Assembly (NCBI GenBank): GCA_003169675.1
Contig: PNAT01000197.1
Coordinates: 1-60,748, forward strand
DNA length: 60,748 bases
Direction of reading: 5' to 3'
Source of the DNA: Acidimicrobiaceae bacterium
Lineage (GTDB): Bacteria > Actinomycetota > Acidimicrobiia > Acidimicrobiales > RAAP-2
Part shown: positions 37,144 through 46,730 of the stretch, piece by piece
Numbering within the stretch: the stretch's first letter is position 1
How the letters are laid out: each line of letters begins with the position of its first letter
Position numbers and translations under genes: made by a program
Notes under the pieces: model-generated
Seen by the model: the letters and a program-made list of their open reading frames with translations, nothing else
What the model was told of the DNA's origin: nothing
The model's database searches: none

Positions 37144-37791
37144 ATGCGCCTCTTTGATTCGTCCCCGACGCCCCACGCCGACTGCCCACGACGTGACCCG
37201 GTCGAGGTGGTGTCACTCCTGAGTGACTTCGAACTCTTTCACGGACTCGCTGATGACCAGCTGGAGGTCCTGGCGGACCAGTTCGCGGTCAGCACCGCCC
37301 GACCGGGCCAGGCACTGGAGAGGCAGGACGTGGCGGTCCGCCGCTGGAAGCTGATCGCGGCCGGGCACGCCTACGTCGCTCACGACGGAGCACCGATCGG
37401 GCTGTTGGGGCGGGGCGAGTCGTGGAGTGAGTACTCCATCCTCAATCAGCAGCGCTCCTCCATCAGCGTGGTCGCCCTCTCGCCGGTGACCCTGCTCAGC
37501 CTGGCGGAGCGGGAATTCTTCTCCATCCCCGACCACTCGCCCGTCCTGGCAGGACGCCTGGTGGCCCGTTCGGCCACGTCGGCGGACCGGATGGCCCAGC
37601 CCGTCTACCGGGCCCTGCTGGGCCTGTCCCAACGCGGCGTCTGCGGACTGGGCCGCGTACCGGAGCCAGTACTGTTTGGGCAGGGGCAGGCACGTCGCCG
37701 CTTCACGCGAGCTTTAGGAGACCTTGATTCATGCGGACCCTGGCCGGGTGGTGTGTCCGTCACCGTCGACTCGTCGTCCTCTTCTGGCTGA
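37144..37791 (+). CDS. Cyclic-nucleotide-binding-domain protein without DNA-binding domain
   Basis: 215 residues from ATG 37144, 4 bases after the DUF1707 stop. A single cNMP-binding domain (about 25-150): FELFHGLADDQLEVLADQF, then the phosphate cassette region GRGESWSEYSILNQQRSS with the Glu and Arg of the family. No Crp helix-turn-helix follows, so it is not a Crp regulator. The last 20 codons overlap the MmpL gene. It may gate or tune the transporter; that is inference. Confidence 0.7.
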   Translation: MRLFDSSPTPHADCPRRDPVEVVSLLSDFELFHGLADDQLEVLADQFAVSTARPGQALERQDVAVRRWKLIAAGHAYVAHDGAPIGLLGRGESWSEYSILNQQRSSISVVALSPVTLLSLAEREFFSIPDHSPVLAGRLVARSATSADRMAQPVYRALLGLSQRGVCGLGRVPEPVLFGQGQARRRFTRALGDLDSCGPWPGGVSVTVDSSSSSG

Positions 37792-39986
37792 TTGCTCTCG
37801 TCGCCTCGCTGGGCATGTGGCGCGCCGCCGGCTCGGCCTACTCGAACTCTTTCTCGTTCCCCAACACGCAATCGGCTGATGCCATCAAGCTGTTGGAGTC
37901 GGTAGCGCCGAAGCATTCAGGCGACACCGAGCAGGTCGTCTTCGGTGCGACGGGCGGCGCCCACCTGACCGACACCGCGATCGGCCTGCGGGTCAACCAC
38001 ATGGTGCACGAACTCGAAGCACTCCCCCATGTGAGCACGATCGCCAGCCCTTATGACGGGAGCGGGCACCTGGTCGCCCGCACTGACATCAACCATGATG
38101 CCACCGTTGGGTTCATTGCCGTCACGTTGGACGTGCAGGAGCAGCTCGTTCCCCAGCTAGAAGCCAAGGCGTTCGTCACGAAGGCGGTGAGCGCGTCGGG
38201 ATCGCACCTCCACGTCGCGGTCACCGGTCAACTGGCCGAAAACGCAAACCGCACATCAATCAGCAACACCGGCGTGGGCGTGGGGTTGGCCCTCGTTGTC
38301 CTGCTCATCGTCTTCGGCTCGGTCTTCGCCGCCATTTTGCCCTTGCTCTCCGCCCTCTTCGCACTCGGCACCGCCATCGGGATCATCGGCACCCTGAGCC
38401 ACGTGCTCAAGATGCCGCAATTCGCTCCCGAATTGGTCCTGCTGGTCGGATTGGGGGTGGGGGTGGACTACGCCCTCTTCATCGTCACCAGGCACCGCCA
38501 GGGATTGATCGCCGGGATTGATGTCGAGAGCTCCATCGTCAACGCGGTGAACACATCAGGTCGGGCCGTGCTCTTCGCCGGCATCATCGTGTGCATCGCC
38601 CTGCTCGGCATGATCGCCCTGGGTGTCAGCTTCCTCTACGGGCTGGCCGTGGCGGCGTCCATCGGTGTCCTCTTCACCATGATCGCCGCCCTCACCTTGC
38701 TCCCCGCCATGCTGGGTTTCATCGGCCCCAAGGTGTTGAGCCGCAGGCAGAAGAAACACCTGGCCGAGAGCGGCCCCCGCGTCGTGGGCGTCGGCAGCAA
38801 AGGCTTCTGGCCCACATGGGCCGACCGGGTCCAGAGGCACCCTCTCATCTCCGCGACCGGGGCGCTGCTCGCGGTGGTCCTTCTCGCCATCCCGTTCTTC
38901 TCCCTCCATCTGGGTTCGGCGGACCAGGGCACCGACCCGGCCGGCACGACCACGCGCCAGGCCTACGACATGTTGGCCAAGGGATTCGGGCCCGGGTTCA
39001 ATGGCCCGCTCCTGGTGGTGGCCGTGGTCCAGCCCAACCAGCACCAGGTCATCGACACCATCGTCGAGCAGGTCCGCCACCAACCGGACGTCAAGAGCGT
39101 GAAGGGTCCGATCTTCATACCGGCCAAGACCGGAAAAGGGGATGTCGCCCTCGTCAACGTGGACCCCGCGTCGTCGCCTCAGGATGTCGCCACCACCGAC
39201 CTGATCAACCACCTGCGCGGTGAGACGATTCCCCGTGCCCTGGGTCATTCCGGAGTGACGGTCTATGTCGGAGGCAACACTGCCATCTTCATCGACTTCG
39301 CCAATGTGCTGGCGGCCAAGCTCCCACTGTTCATCGGCCTGGTCGTCGCCATGTCTTTCCTCCTGCTGGCCGTCGCCTTCCGGAGCGTCGTGATCCCGCT
39401 CACCGGGGCCGCCATGAACCTGCTCTCCATCGGGGCGGCGTTCGGGCTGATCGTGGCCGTCTTCCAATGGGGCTATGGGGGGACGATCATCGGCATCAAC
39501 GGCACCAGCCCGGTAGAGGCATTCCTACCGGTGATGCTCTTCGCCATCCTGTTCGGCCTCTCCATGGACTACCAAGTGTTCCTGGTCTCCCGCATGCACG
39601 AGGAGTATCTCAAGTCCGGGGGAGTGAACCGGATTGCCGTGCGCAACGGCCTCGCCGCCACCGGGAAGACCATCACCGCCGCCGCCCTCATCATGATCCT
39701 GGTCTTCGGATCGTTCATCCTCGGGGGACAACGGGTGATACAGGAGTTCGGCATCGGCCTGGCCGGTGGCATCCTGGTCGACGCCGTTTTCATCCGGATG
39801 GCCGTTGTCCCATCCATCATGATGATGTTCGGACGGGCCAACTGGTGGTTCCCCAAGAGCCTCGATCGGTTGCTGCCCAAGGTGTCGGTGGACGCCGAAG
39901 ACGCCGCGGCCAAAGCTTCCACCGGCGCCAAGACTCCGGCCGGGTCCGGCCCGGAGCCCGAACTGGCCGGGCATGTGGCCCCTTAG
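37731..39986 (+). CDS. MMPL-family RND transporter
   Basis: 751 residues from ATG 37731 with TTAGGAGA 10 bases upstream. Two repeats of membrane helices with large outer loops. The proton-relay Asp-Tyr pairs are visible in VDYALFIVTRH (first half) and MDYQVFLVSRMHEEY (second half). MmpL-like proteins export lipids, siderophores or drugs; the cargo here is unknown. Last gene of the PspC-DUF1707-cNMP series, which suggests envelope homeostasis. Confidence 0.93.
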   Translation: MRTLAGWCVRHRRLVVLFWLIALVASLGMWRAAGSAYSNSFSFPNTQSADAIKLLESVAPKHSGDTEQVVFGATGGAHLTDTAIGLRVNHMVHELEALPHVSTIASPYDGSGHLVARTDINHDATVGFIAVTLDVQEQLVPQLEAKAFVTKAVSASGSHLHVAVTGQLAENANRTSISNTGVGVGLALVVLLIVFGSVFAAILPLLSALFALGTAIGIIGTLSHVLKMPQFAPELVLLVGLGVGVDYALFIVTRHRQGLIAGIDVESSIVNAVNTSGRAVLFAGIIVCIALLGMIALGVSFLYGLAVAASIGVLFTMIAALTLLPAMLGFIGPKVLSRRQKKHLAESGPRVVGVGSKGFWPTWADRVQRHPLISATGALLAVVLLAIPFFSLHLGSADQGTDPAGTTTRQAYDMLAKGFGPGFNGPLLVVAVVQPNQHQVIDTIVEQVRHQPDVKSVKGPIFIPAKTGKGDVALVNVDPASSPQDVATTDLINHLRGETIPRALGHSGVTVYVGGNTAIFIDFANVLAAKLPLFIGLVVAMSFLLLAVAFRSVVIPLTGAAMNLLSIGAAFGLIVAVFQWGYGGTIIGINGTSPVEAFLPVMLFAILFGLSMDYQVFLVSRMHEEYLKSGGVNRIAVRNGLAATGKTITAAALIMILVFGSFILGGQRVIQEFGIGLAGGILVDAVFIRMAVVPSIMMMFGRANWWFPKSLDRLLPKVSVDAEDAAAKASTGAKTPAGSGPEPELAGHVAP

Positions 39987-39996
39987 GGGGCTGGGT

Positions 39997-40968
39997 TCAC
40001 CAGGCGTACTCCTCGGGCGAGGTCTTGTAGCCGGGGAAGATGTCATTCAGGCGGGCCAGCACGTCACCGCTCAAGGTCACGTCGACCGCCCGCAGCGCGC
40101 CGGTGAGATGCTCGGGCGTGCGTGGACCGACAATCGGTGCCGTGACGGCGGGCCGGGAGAGCAGCCAGGCCAGTCCCACGGTGGCCGGTTCCTCGCCCAC
40201 CTCGGCACACAGGTCCTCGTACTGCTCCAACTGAGGGCGCCGGGACTCAATGGCGTCGGCCGCCCTCCCCTGATAGCGGCGGCTCCCCTCACGCTCCTTG
40301 CGCACCACTCCACCGAGCAGGCCCCCGTGGAGGGGTGACCACGGGATGACACCCAGTCCGAGATCTTGGGCGGCCGGCAGCACCTCCATCTCCAGCTTGC
40401 GGGCCATCAGGTTGTAGATCGACTGCTCGCTCACCAGTCCCATGAAGTTGCGCTGGGCCGCCGCCGCCTGGGCCTTGACCAGGTGCCAGCCGGCGAAGTT
40501 CGAGGAGCCGACGTAAAGGATCTTGCCCTGGGCGCGTAGCACCTCCATGGCCTCCCAGATCTCCTCCCAACCGGTGCCCCGGTCGATGTGGTGCATCTGG
40601 TAGAGATCGATGTAGTCCGTCTGCAGCCGCCGCAGCGAGGCATCGCAGGCCCGCCGGATGTTCAGCGCCGACAAGCGGCCCTCGTTGGGCCATTCCCCCA
40701 TGTCGCCGTAGAGCTTGGTGGCCAGCACCGTCTTCTCCCGGCGCCCGCCACCCTGGGCGAACCAGCGGCCCACGATCTCCTCGGTGGCCCCCCGCCCCTT
40801 GTCCCGCCCGTAGACGTTGGCCGAGTCGAAGAAGTTGACGCCGGCCTCCAGAGCCGAGTCCATGATGGAGAACGAGGTCAGCTCATCAGTTTCGGGCCCA
40901 AAATTCATGGTGCCCAGGCAGATGCGGCTGACCCGGAGGCCGGTGCGGCCCAGATGTGTGTAGTGCAT
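39997..40968 (-). CDS. Aldo/keto reductase
   Basis: A 323-residue TIM-barrel NADPH oxidoreductase. The catalytic tetrad is visible: Asp and Tyr in FFDSANVYG, Lys in ATKLYG and His in MHHID. The N-terminal LGRTGLRVSRICLGTMNFG places it with YajO/IolS-like enzymes that reduce aldehydes or ketones. Stop lies 10 bases from the MmpL stop. Confidence 0.92.
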   Translation of the reverse strand: MHYTHLGRTGLRVSRICLGTMNFGPETDELTSFSIMDSALEAGVNFFDSANVYGRDKGRGATEEIVGRWFAQGGGRREKTVLATKLYGDMGEWPNEGRLSALNIRRACDASLRRLQTDYIDLYQMHHIDRGTGWEEIWEAMEVLRAQGKILYVGSSNFAGWHLVKAQAAAAQRNFMGLVSEQSIYNLMARKLEMEVLPAAQDLGLGVIPWSPLHGGLLGGVVRKEREGSRRYQGRAADAIESRRPQLEQYEDLCAEVGEEPATVGLAWLLSRPAVTAPIVGPRTPEHLTGALRAVDVTLSGDVLARLNDIFPGYKTSPEEYAW

Positions 40969-41073
40969 GGGTCCGACGATAACGGGATCTGGTCCCCGGC
41001 CACCCGACTAGCGAGTGTTTTCCCACCCCCGCTACGGTGAGGAAGCAAGGTTCGGACCGAGCATCGGAGGAAG

Positions 41074-41472
41074 ATGGCGAAACAGGTACCGCTGGTCGAC
41101 TATCTAGAACTGGGCGACGACCCGCATCTGGTGGCCAATGAGTGCACCTCGTGCGGCGCCCGCTTCTTCGACCGGCGCAACGCCTGCGCCAGCTGCGAGG
41201 GGACCGCATTCAAGAAGGCCGCCATCTCGACCACCGGTGAGGTGCGGGCCTACACCATCGTGGCCTTCGCCGCCCCGGGTGTCCCCGTCCCCTACGTGGC
41301 CGCCCTCATCGACTGCGCCGGCACCAGCGTGCGGGCCAACCTGCTCAACGTGACCCCTGACCCCGAGCACGTGACGCTGGGCATGAAGGTCCGTCTGATC
41401 ACCGAGGTCATCGGCACCGACGACGAAGGCACTGAAGCGATCGGGTTCGGTTTCGAACCCTTGGGAGGCTAA
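41074..41472 (+). CDS. DUF35 OB-fold/zinc-ribbon protein
   Basis: 132 residues with a strong GGAGGAAG ribosome site. Zinc ribbon CTSC and CASC, then the OB-fold (VRAYTIVAFAAPGVPVPYVAALID). Encoded 5 bases before a thiolase, its probable partner in binding acyl-CoA. Confidence 0.9.
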   Translation: MAKQVPLVDYLELGDDPHLVANECTSCGARFFDRRNACASCEGTAFKKAAISTTGEVRAYTIVAFAAPGVPVPYVAALIDCAGTSVRANLLNVTPDPEHVTLGMKVRLITEVIGTDDEGTEAIGFGFEPLGG

Positions 41473-41477
41473 TCACC

Positions 41478-42689
41478 ATGGCATCGGCATCAGACGAGTT
41501 GTGGATCCTCGGCATCCACATGACCAACTTCGGCAAGCGCCCCGAGTCCGACATCGTCGACCTGGCGGCCGAGGCCGTCTCCGGCGCCCTCTCAGATGGT
41601 GGCGTCACCATGAAGGACATGGGGGTGATCGGCGCCGGCAACCTCATGGCGGCCAACGCCGGGATCGGTCAGCAGCTGCAGAAGCAGCTGGGCCAGACCG
41701 GCATCCCCGTCTACAACGTGGCCAACGCCTGCGCCACCGGCGCCACGGCCTTGCGGGTGGCCGCCATGGCCGTCAAGGCCGGCGAGTGCGACATGGGCCT
41801 GGCCTTCGGCGTCGAAAAGCTGTCCGGTGCCGGCCTCCTCTCGGGCGGGTCCCGCAAGGAAGACTCGAGCACCTGGACCCCCTCAGGCCGCTACGGCGCC
41901 GTGGCCCCGGTCGACGGTCGCATCGGCACCGAAATCATGCCCGGCGTCTTCGCCCAGATCGGCATGGAGTACGGCCACAAGTACGGCGGCACCAGTTTCG
42001 AGCTCTTCGCCAAGATCAGCGAGAAGAACCACTCGCACTCCACCCTCAATCCGAAGGCGGCCTACACCAAGAAGATGACGCTGGAGGAGATCATGGGCGA
42101 CGTCATGATCGCCTACCCCAACACGCGGCCGATGTGCTCGGCCAACTGCGACGGGGCGGCCGCCGCGGTGGTGGTGTCGGGCGCCAAGCTCAAGACGCTC
42201 TCCAAAGAGCAGCAGCGGCGGGCCGTCAAATTGACCGCCTCCATCCTGACCACCGACCCCTGGGAGGAGTCCTGCCAGATCCTGCCCGACGTCAACACCC
42301 TGACCCGCAACGCGGCCACGCAGGCCTACGAGCAGGCCGGCGTGGGACCGTCGGACCTCGACCTGGTGGAGCTGCACGACTGCTTCGCCACCGCCGAGTT
42401 GGTCCACTACGACAACCTGATGCTGTGCGAGCAGGGTGGCGCGGTGGACTTCTTCAATTCGGGTGCCACCTGGCGCACCGGTACAACACCCGTCAACGTG
42501 TCGGGCGGCCTCGAGTCCAAGGGGCACCCCATCGCCGCCACGGGAATTGCGAATGTCTGGGAGGTGGCCACCCACCTGCGGGGGGAGGGCGGGGACCGTC
42601 AGATCGCCGGGGCCAAGGTGGGCCTCACTCATGTCATCGGGTTGGGCTCGGCCTGCGGCATCCACATCCTGGAGAAGTCGGCGGCCTAA
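41478..42689 (+). CDS. Thiolase-family protein (SCP2/acetyl-CoA acetyltransferase type)
   Basis: A 403-residue thiolase. Unlike the 25.3 kb homologue, it keeps the full active site: nucleophilic Cys in NACATGATA, ELHDCFA, and SKGHPIAATG, plus a C-terminal GSACGIHIL. It would cleave or form a 3-ketoacyl-CoA. Ribosome site GGGAGG. It pairs with the DUF35 protein just upstream, and its stop overlaps the amidohydrolase stop by 4 bases. Confidence 0.9.
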   Translation: MASASDELWILGIHMTNFGKRPESDIVDLAAEAVSGALSDGGVTMKDMGVIGAGNLMAANAGIGQQLQKQLGQTGIPVYNVANACATGATALRVAAMAVKAGECDMGLAFGVEKLSGAGLLSGGSRKEDSSTWTPSGRYGAVAPVDGRIGTEIMPGVFAQIGMEYGHKYGGTSFELFAKISEKNHSHSTLNPKAAYTKKMTLEEIMGDVMIAYPNTRPMCSANCDGAAAAVVVSGAKLKTLSKEQQRRAVKLTASILTTDPWEESCQILPDVNTLTRNAATQAYEQAGVGPSDLDLVELHDCFATAELVHYDNLMLCEQGGAVDFFNSGATWRTGTTPVNVSGGLESKGHPIAATGIANVWEVATHLRGEGGDRQIAGAKVGLTHVIGLGSACGIHILEKSAA

Positions 42690-44074
42690 GACGCTCCCGC
42701 GGGCACGGCGCGGTCCGACATCAGGGGCACCGGCCGGGCCAGGCTCCAGCTGAACGTATTGACGATCTGGTCCAACGCGAGAGGGGTTGACAGGTCCTCG
42801 ACCGTCGGGCCAACCCGGTCGGCGACGGACTGCAGCAATGATTCGTCGAAACCCCACAGCCCCACGGCGTTGAGGCCGAGGATGCGGCGCAGTTCGTCCT
42901 CGGGCATCCCACCGAAGATGTGCTGGAGGATCTGGCGGTGCACGGGCGCGGCGCCCTCCAGGTGCGGGTAGTCGGCCCCCCACATCAGGCGGTCAATGCC
43001 GATCTCGTGGCGCATGTCGGCCTCGTAGCGCTTCATGAGCGAACCGCCCATGAAGACGTGCTTCTCGAAGTAGTCCCGGGGCCGCATGTTGAGGTAGGAA
43101 CGCACCGGCGCACCGCCGTGGGTGTCGAAGAACTGCTCCATGTCCCGGATCAGTGAGGGGAGCCACTGCACCCCGTTCTCCGTCACCACCACCTTGAGGT
43201 CCGGGTGGCGGTCGAACACGCCACCGAAGATCATGAACCAGAGCGGGCGACGGGTGAAGACGAAGACCTCGAAGAGCCCGAGCATCCCGCCATGCGTGTC
43301 GTCGTAGAGGAACTTCGTATCGGTGGCCGAGCCCGATGCGCCGGTGTGCAGGTTGACCACCATCTGGTGTTCCTCGCAGGCGCTCCAGAACGGCTCGTAG
43401 TACTCATCCGCATATCCAGGCAGTCCCGAGGTGACCGACATGGCCGGGAGCATGACGCCACCGAAGATGCCGGCCTTGCGGGCCCAGGCGATTTCCTCGA
43501 CCGCCCGGTCCATGTCGTGGAAGTCGATGGGCATGCACCCGGCCCGCCGTCCGGGAGCAGCGGTGCAGAATTCGGCCAACCAGCGCATGTAGCCGTGGAG
43601 GGCCGGCCACACCGCATCGAGCCCCTTGGACGTGTGGCCGCCCAGATACATGGCCGGCGACAGCCCTCCGGCCAACACCGGACCGGGCAGGGTGACCTCG
43701 GCGTGGATGCCCTGCTCTTCAAGGACCTCGAGACGGCGTCCCCCGCCGTCGCCGGGCACGACCCAGTCGGCGCCGTAGTGGGCCAGCCATTCCTCGGCGG
43801 CGTCCGTGTCGACACCCATCCCGGCCAACCGGCGAGCGGCCACGGCACGGACGGGGTCGGATTCGTCGATTGCGCCGGGGTCGTACCCCCCGAACATCGA
43901 TATGGCCAACGACGACATGTCACCGAACGCCGCCACCTCCTCCCGATGGCCGGGGTCGACGAAGGAGAGGAAGTGCTCGAGATTGTCCGGCGAGGCGTGC
44001 GTGTCAGCGGACACGACGATGTACGACTTCCCGGCCCTCGATGCCATGTTTGTGCTCTCACCCACGTCTACCAC
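42686..44074 (-). CDS. Amidohydrolase-family (TIM-barrel) protein
   Basis: 462 residues from GTG or ATG at 44074 (ATG 44047 is an alternative with VVSADTHASP immediately following). SADTHA near the start, VVNLHTGASG and GADYPHLEG near the end supply the metal His/Asp of the amidohydrolase-2 (ACMSD-like) group. Such enzymes decarboxylate or hydrolyse; several in Acidimicrobiia-type genomes lie among lipid-degradation genes. Substrate unknown. Confidence 0.87.
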   Translation of the reverse strand: MVDVGESTNMASRAGKSYIVVSADTHASPDNLEHFLSFVDPGHREEVAAFGDMSSLAISMFGGYDPGAIDESDPVRAVAARRLAGMGVDTDAAEEWLAHYGADWVVPGDGGGRRLEVLEEQGIHAEVTLPGPVLAGGLSPAMYLGGHTSKGLDAVWPALHGYMRWLAEFCTAAPGRRAGCMPIDFHDMDRAVEEIAWARKAGIFGGVMLPAMSVTSGLPGYADEYYEPFWSACEEHQMVVNLHTGASGSATDTKFLYDDTHGGMLGLFEVFVFTRRPLWFMIFGGVFDRHPDLKVVVTENGVQWLPSLIRDMEQFFDTHGGAPVRSYLNMRPRDYFEKHVFMGGSLMKRYEADMRHEIGIDRLMWGADYPHLEGAAPVHRQILQHIFGGMPEDELRRILGLNAVGLWGFDESLLQSVADRVGPTVEDLSTPLALDQIVNTFSWSLARPVPLMSDRAVPAGAS

Positions 44075-44152
44075 CCCGCTTCACCAGAGGCCCTGGTCAG
44101 TGCCTCGCACACTATCCCCGCCGGGCGGCGTTAGTTTGTGGTGCCGAGCCCC

Positions 44153-44920
44153 ATGCACACATCCTCCACCCTCGTCCTCGTCCTGGCCGTCTTCGGGGCC
44201 AGTGCCGTCGAGATGATCGAGGCCCTGACCATCGTGGTGGCTGCGGGTGTGAGCCGGGGGTGGCGCTCCGCCCTCGAAGGCGCCGCCGCCGCCGCACTGG
44301 TGCTGGGCGTCCTGGTGGCTGTGGTGGGTGTCCCCCTCATCCGCTACGTCCCCATCAGTGCGTTGCGCACCGTGGTGGGCGCCCTCCTGCTCGTCCTCGG
44401 CCTCTCCTGGCTGCGCAAGGCCATCCTGCGGGCGAGCGGCCACAAGGACCTCCATGACGAGGACAGGATCTACGCCGAGACGGTGGCGTCGCTCAGCTCT
44501 CCCGATGCGGAGGCCCTCGAGGGCGGGTCCAAGGACCGCGACAGCGTGGGCTTCGTGGTGGCCTTCAAGGGGGTCTTCCTCGAGGGGACCGAGGTGGTGC
44601 TCATCGTGATCAGCCTCGGCGCCAGCCAGCATCGACTCGGATTGGCCGCCCTCGTGGCCGGGGTGGCCGCCCTGCTGGTCGGCGCCGTGGGGGTGCTGGT
44701 GTCGCGCCAGCTCTCCGAGGTACCCGAGAACACCATCAAGACGGCCGTCGGCATCATGCTCACCAGCTTCGGCGTCTTCTGGGTGGGCGAGGGGGCCGGC
44801 GTGCACTGGCCCGGAGATGATGTGGCCCTCCCGGTCCTGGTGGCCTTCTTCGCGCTGATCACCGTGGCCTACACCGCCCTGATGCGCACGAAGCTCAGCG
44901 CGGCGGCGTCCAGTCGATGA
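44153..44920 (+). CDS. COG4280-like multi-pass membrane protein
   Basis: 255 residues from ATG 44153 (GTG 44138 also in frame), with about seven membrane helices. Two Glu-containing helices, GASAVEMIEALTIVV and FKGVFLEGTEVVLIV, form an internal repeat reminiscent of FTR1-type metal permeases and COG4280. A metal-transport role is inference. The next small membrane gene is translationally coupled to it (ATGA). Confidence 0.7.
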   Translation: MHTSSTLVLVLAVFGASAVEMIEALTIVVAAGVSRGWRSALEGAAAAALVLGVLVAVVGVPLIRYVPISALRTVVGALLLVLGLSWLRKAILRASGHKDLHDEDRIYAETVASLSSPDAEALEGGSKDRDSVGFVVAFKGVFLEGTEVVLIVISLGASQHRLGLAALVAGVAALLVGAVGVLVSRQLSEVPENTIKTAVGIMLTSFGVFWVGEGAGVHWPGDDVALPVLVAFFALITVAYTALMRTKLSAAASSR

Positions 44921-45141
44921 AGGCCGCCATCGGCAAGGGACTCCGCGTGTTCGGTCATTTCTGGTGGGACTTCCTCATCGGTGACACCCCTGAGTTGGCC
45001 GTGGCCACGCTCCTTCTGGTCGGCCTGGCCTTCGCGGTGGATCACAATCGCCTGGCCGGGGCGGTGCTCCTGCCGCTGATGGCCGCGGTGTTCCTCCTTC
45101 TGAGCACCGTGCGCGGGCGCCGGCGCGCCTCGGGGGATTAG
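44917..45141 (+). CDS. Small membrane protein
   Basis: 74 residues with two predicted helices (about 28-43 and 47-63) and a basic tail. It overlaps the upstream membrane-protein gene by 4 bases, so it is probably an accessory subunit. I do not recognise a family. Confidence 0.65.
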   Translation: MKAAIGKGLRVFGHFWWDFLIGDTPELAVATLLLVGLAFAVDHNRLAGAVLLPLMAAVFLLLSTVRGRRRASGD

Positions 45142-45195
45142 TCCGAGATTGATCGGCTGAGGTATGGAACGTCCGAACCACGAGACGGGGGCCTG

Positions 45196-46449
45196 ATGAC
45201 CACCGACAGCCTGAGTGTCAGCGAGGCCGGCACGGTCTTCACCGACCCCACGGCCTACGCCGACGAGGATCGGTTTCACCGGGCGACCACCCTCCTGCGC
45301 CGCGCCTCCCCGGTCCACTGGGTCGATGAGCCCGGGTACCGTCCCTTCTGGGCGCTCACCCGCCATGTGGACGTGATGGAAGTCGAGCGGGACAACCACC
45401 GCTTCCTGAGCGCTCCCCGACCGCTGCTGGCCACCGAGGTGGCCGAGCAACTCGCCACCCAGAAGGGCGAAGTCCTGCGGACCCTCATTCACATGGACGA
45501 GCCCGACCACAAGGCGTACCGGGCTATTGCTGCCTCATGGTTCCAGCCCAACAGCTTGCGACGCCTGGAGGAACGCATGAGGGATCTGGCCGTCCGCTTC
45601 GTCGACCACATGCGCGACCTGGGCCCAGAATGTGACTTCGTCCGTGACATCTCGGTCCACTACCCGCTCTACGTGATCCTCTCCTTGCTCGGCCTGCCCG
45701 AGAGCGACTTCGAACGCATGCTCATGCTCACTCAGCAACTCTTCGGGGGTGACGACCCCGAATTGGCCCGCTCGACGGACCCCGACGAGCAGTTCACGGT
45801 CCTGCTCGACTTCTTCAACTACTTCACGGCACTGACGGCATCCCGCCGAGCCGCGCCGACCGACGATCTGGCTTCCGCCCTGGCCAACGCCCAGATTGAC
45901 GGTGTTTACCTGCCGGACATGGACCTGGCCTCGTACTACGTCATCATCGCCACGGCCGGCCACGACACCACCAGTTCGACCATCGCCGGTGGCCTCCATG
46001 CCCTTCTGCAGCACCCCGACCAGCTGGACCGGCTGCAGTCCGATCTCGCCCTCCTCCCCGTGGCAGTCGAGGAGATGATCCGCTGGGTCACCCCGGTAAA
46101 GGAATTCATGCGCACCGCATCAGAGGACACCGTGGTGGGAGGGACACCCATCACCGCGGGCCAATCCGTGTACCTGGCCTACCTTTCGGCCAACCGGGAC
46201 GAGTCGGTGTTCGACGATCCCTTTCGCTTCGATGTGGGCCGGCACCCCAACAAGCACCTGGCGTTCGGCTTCGGGCCACATTTCTGCCTGGGGGCGCAGC
46301 TGGCCCGGCTGGAAACTCGCGCCCTGTTCGCCGAACTCCTGCCGCGGCTCGACGGTATTGAATTGGCGGGCACACCGACCTCTTCGGCCACGGTCTTCGT
46401 GGGAGGGCTCAAGACGTTGCCCGTCCGCTATCGCATTCGTCCGGCCTAG
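45196..46449 (+). CDS. Cytochrome P450
   Basis: 417 residues from ATG 45196. The I-helix AGHDTTSS, the ExxR in EEMIR and the haem loop FGFGPHFCLG (Cys364) are all intact. Bacterial class I soluble P450, needing a ferredoxin and reductase not seen here. Resembles steroid or terpene hydroxylases of actinobacteria, but substrate cannot be read. The remnants of a TetR gene follow 14 bases later. Confidence 0.93.
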   Translation: MTTDSLSVSEAGTVFTDPTAYADEDRFHRATTLLRRASPVHWVDEPGYRPFWALTRHVDVMEVERDNHRFLSAPRPLLATEVAEQLATQKGEVLRTLIHMDEPDHKAYRAIAASWFQPNSLRRLEERMRDLAVRFVDHMRDLGPECDFVRDISVHYPLYVILSLLGLPESDFERMLMLTQQLFGGDDPELARSTDPDEQFTVLLDFFNYFTALTASRRAAPTDDLASALANAQIDGVYLPDMDLASYYVIIATAGHDTTSSTIAGGLHALLQHPDQLDRLQSDLALLPVAVEEMIRWVTPVKEFMRTASEDTVVGGTPITAGQSVYLAYLSANRDESVFDDPFRFDVGRHPNKHLAFGFGPHFCLGAQLARLETRALFAELLPRLDGIELAGTPTSSATVFVGGLKTLPVRYRIRPA

Positions 46450-46463
46450 AGCCCCCGGAGGGC

Positions 46464-46730
46464 TTGAACCGGACGGTCTACTACCGTGCCGCCCTCGAAC
46501 TGCCGGCCGAGCGCGGGCAGGGGGAACTGACGGTCGATGCCCTCGGCCAGCGCCTGGACGTGACCAAGGGATCCTGCTACGACCACTTCACAGACTTGCC
46601 CGCTTTCGTGGACGCACTTTTGGACCACTGGTCCACCGAGCACGCCAGCATGCTGATCGCTCTGTCTGAAACGATCTCTGATACCGGCGATCCCGAGCCG
46701 CTGAGCCGTGACCGGTGTGTTGTCAAGATC
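46464..46730 (+). pseudogene. Truncated TetR-family regulator
   Basis: From TTG 46464 the frame gives a TetR helix-turn-helix (GELTVDALGQRLDVTKGSCYDHFTDLPAFVDALLDHW). After about 82 residues the similarity ends, without a ligand-binding domain, and the next gene's frame takes over. The end given is where recognisable sequence stops. Probably the remains of a regulator of the P450 gene. Confidence 0.7.

Noticed and set aside
41501-42790. 429-codon plus-strand frame overlapping the thiolase
   Set aside because: The thiolase frame has the catalytic Cys and His motifs; this one is arginine-rich out-of-frame sequence.
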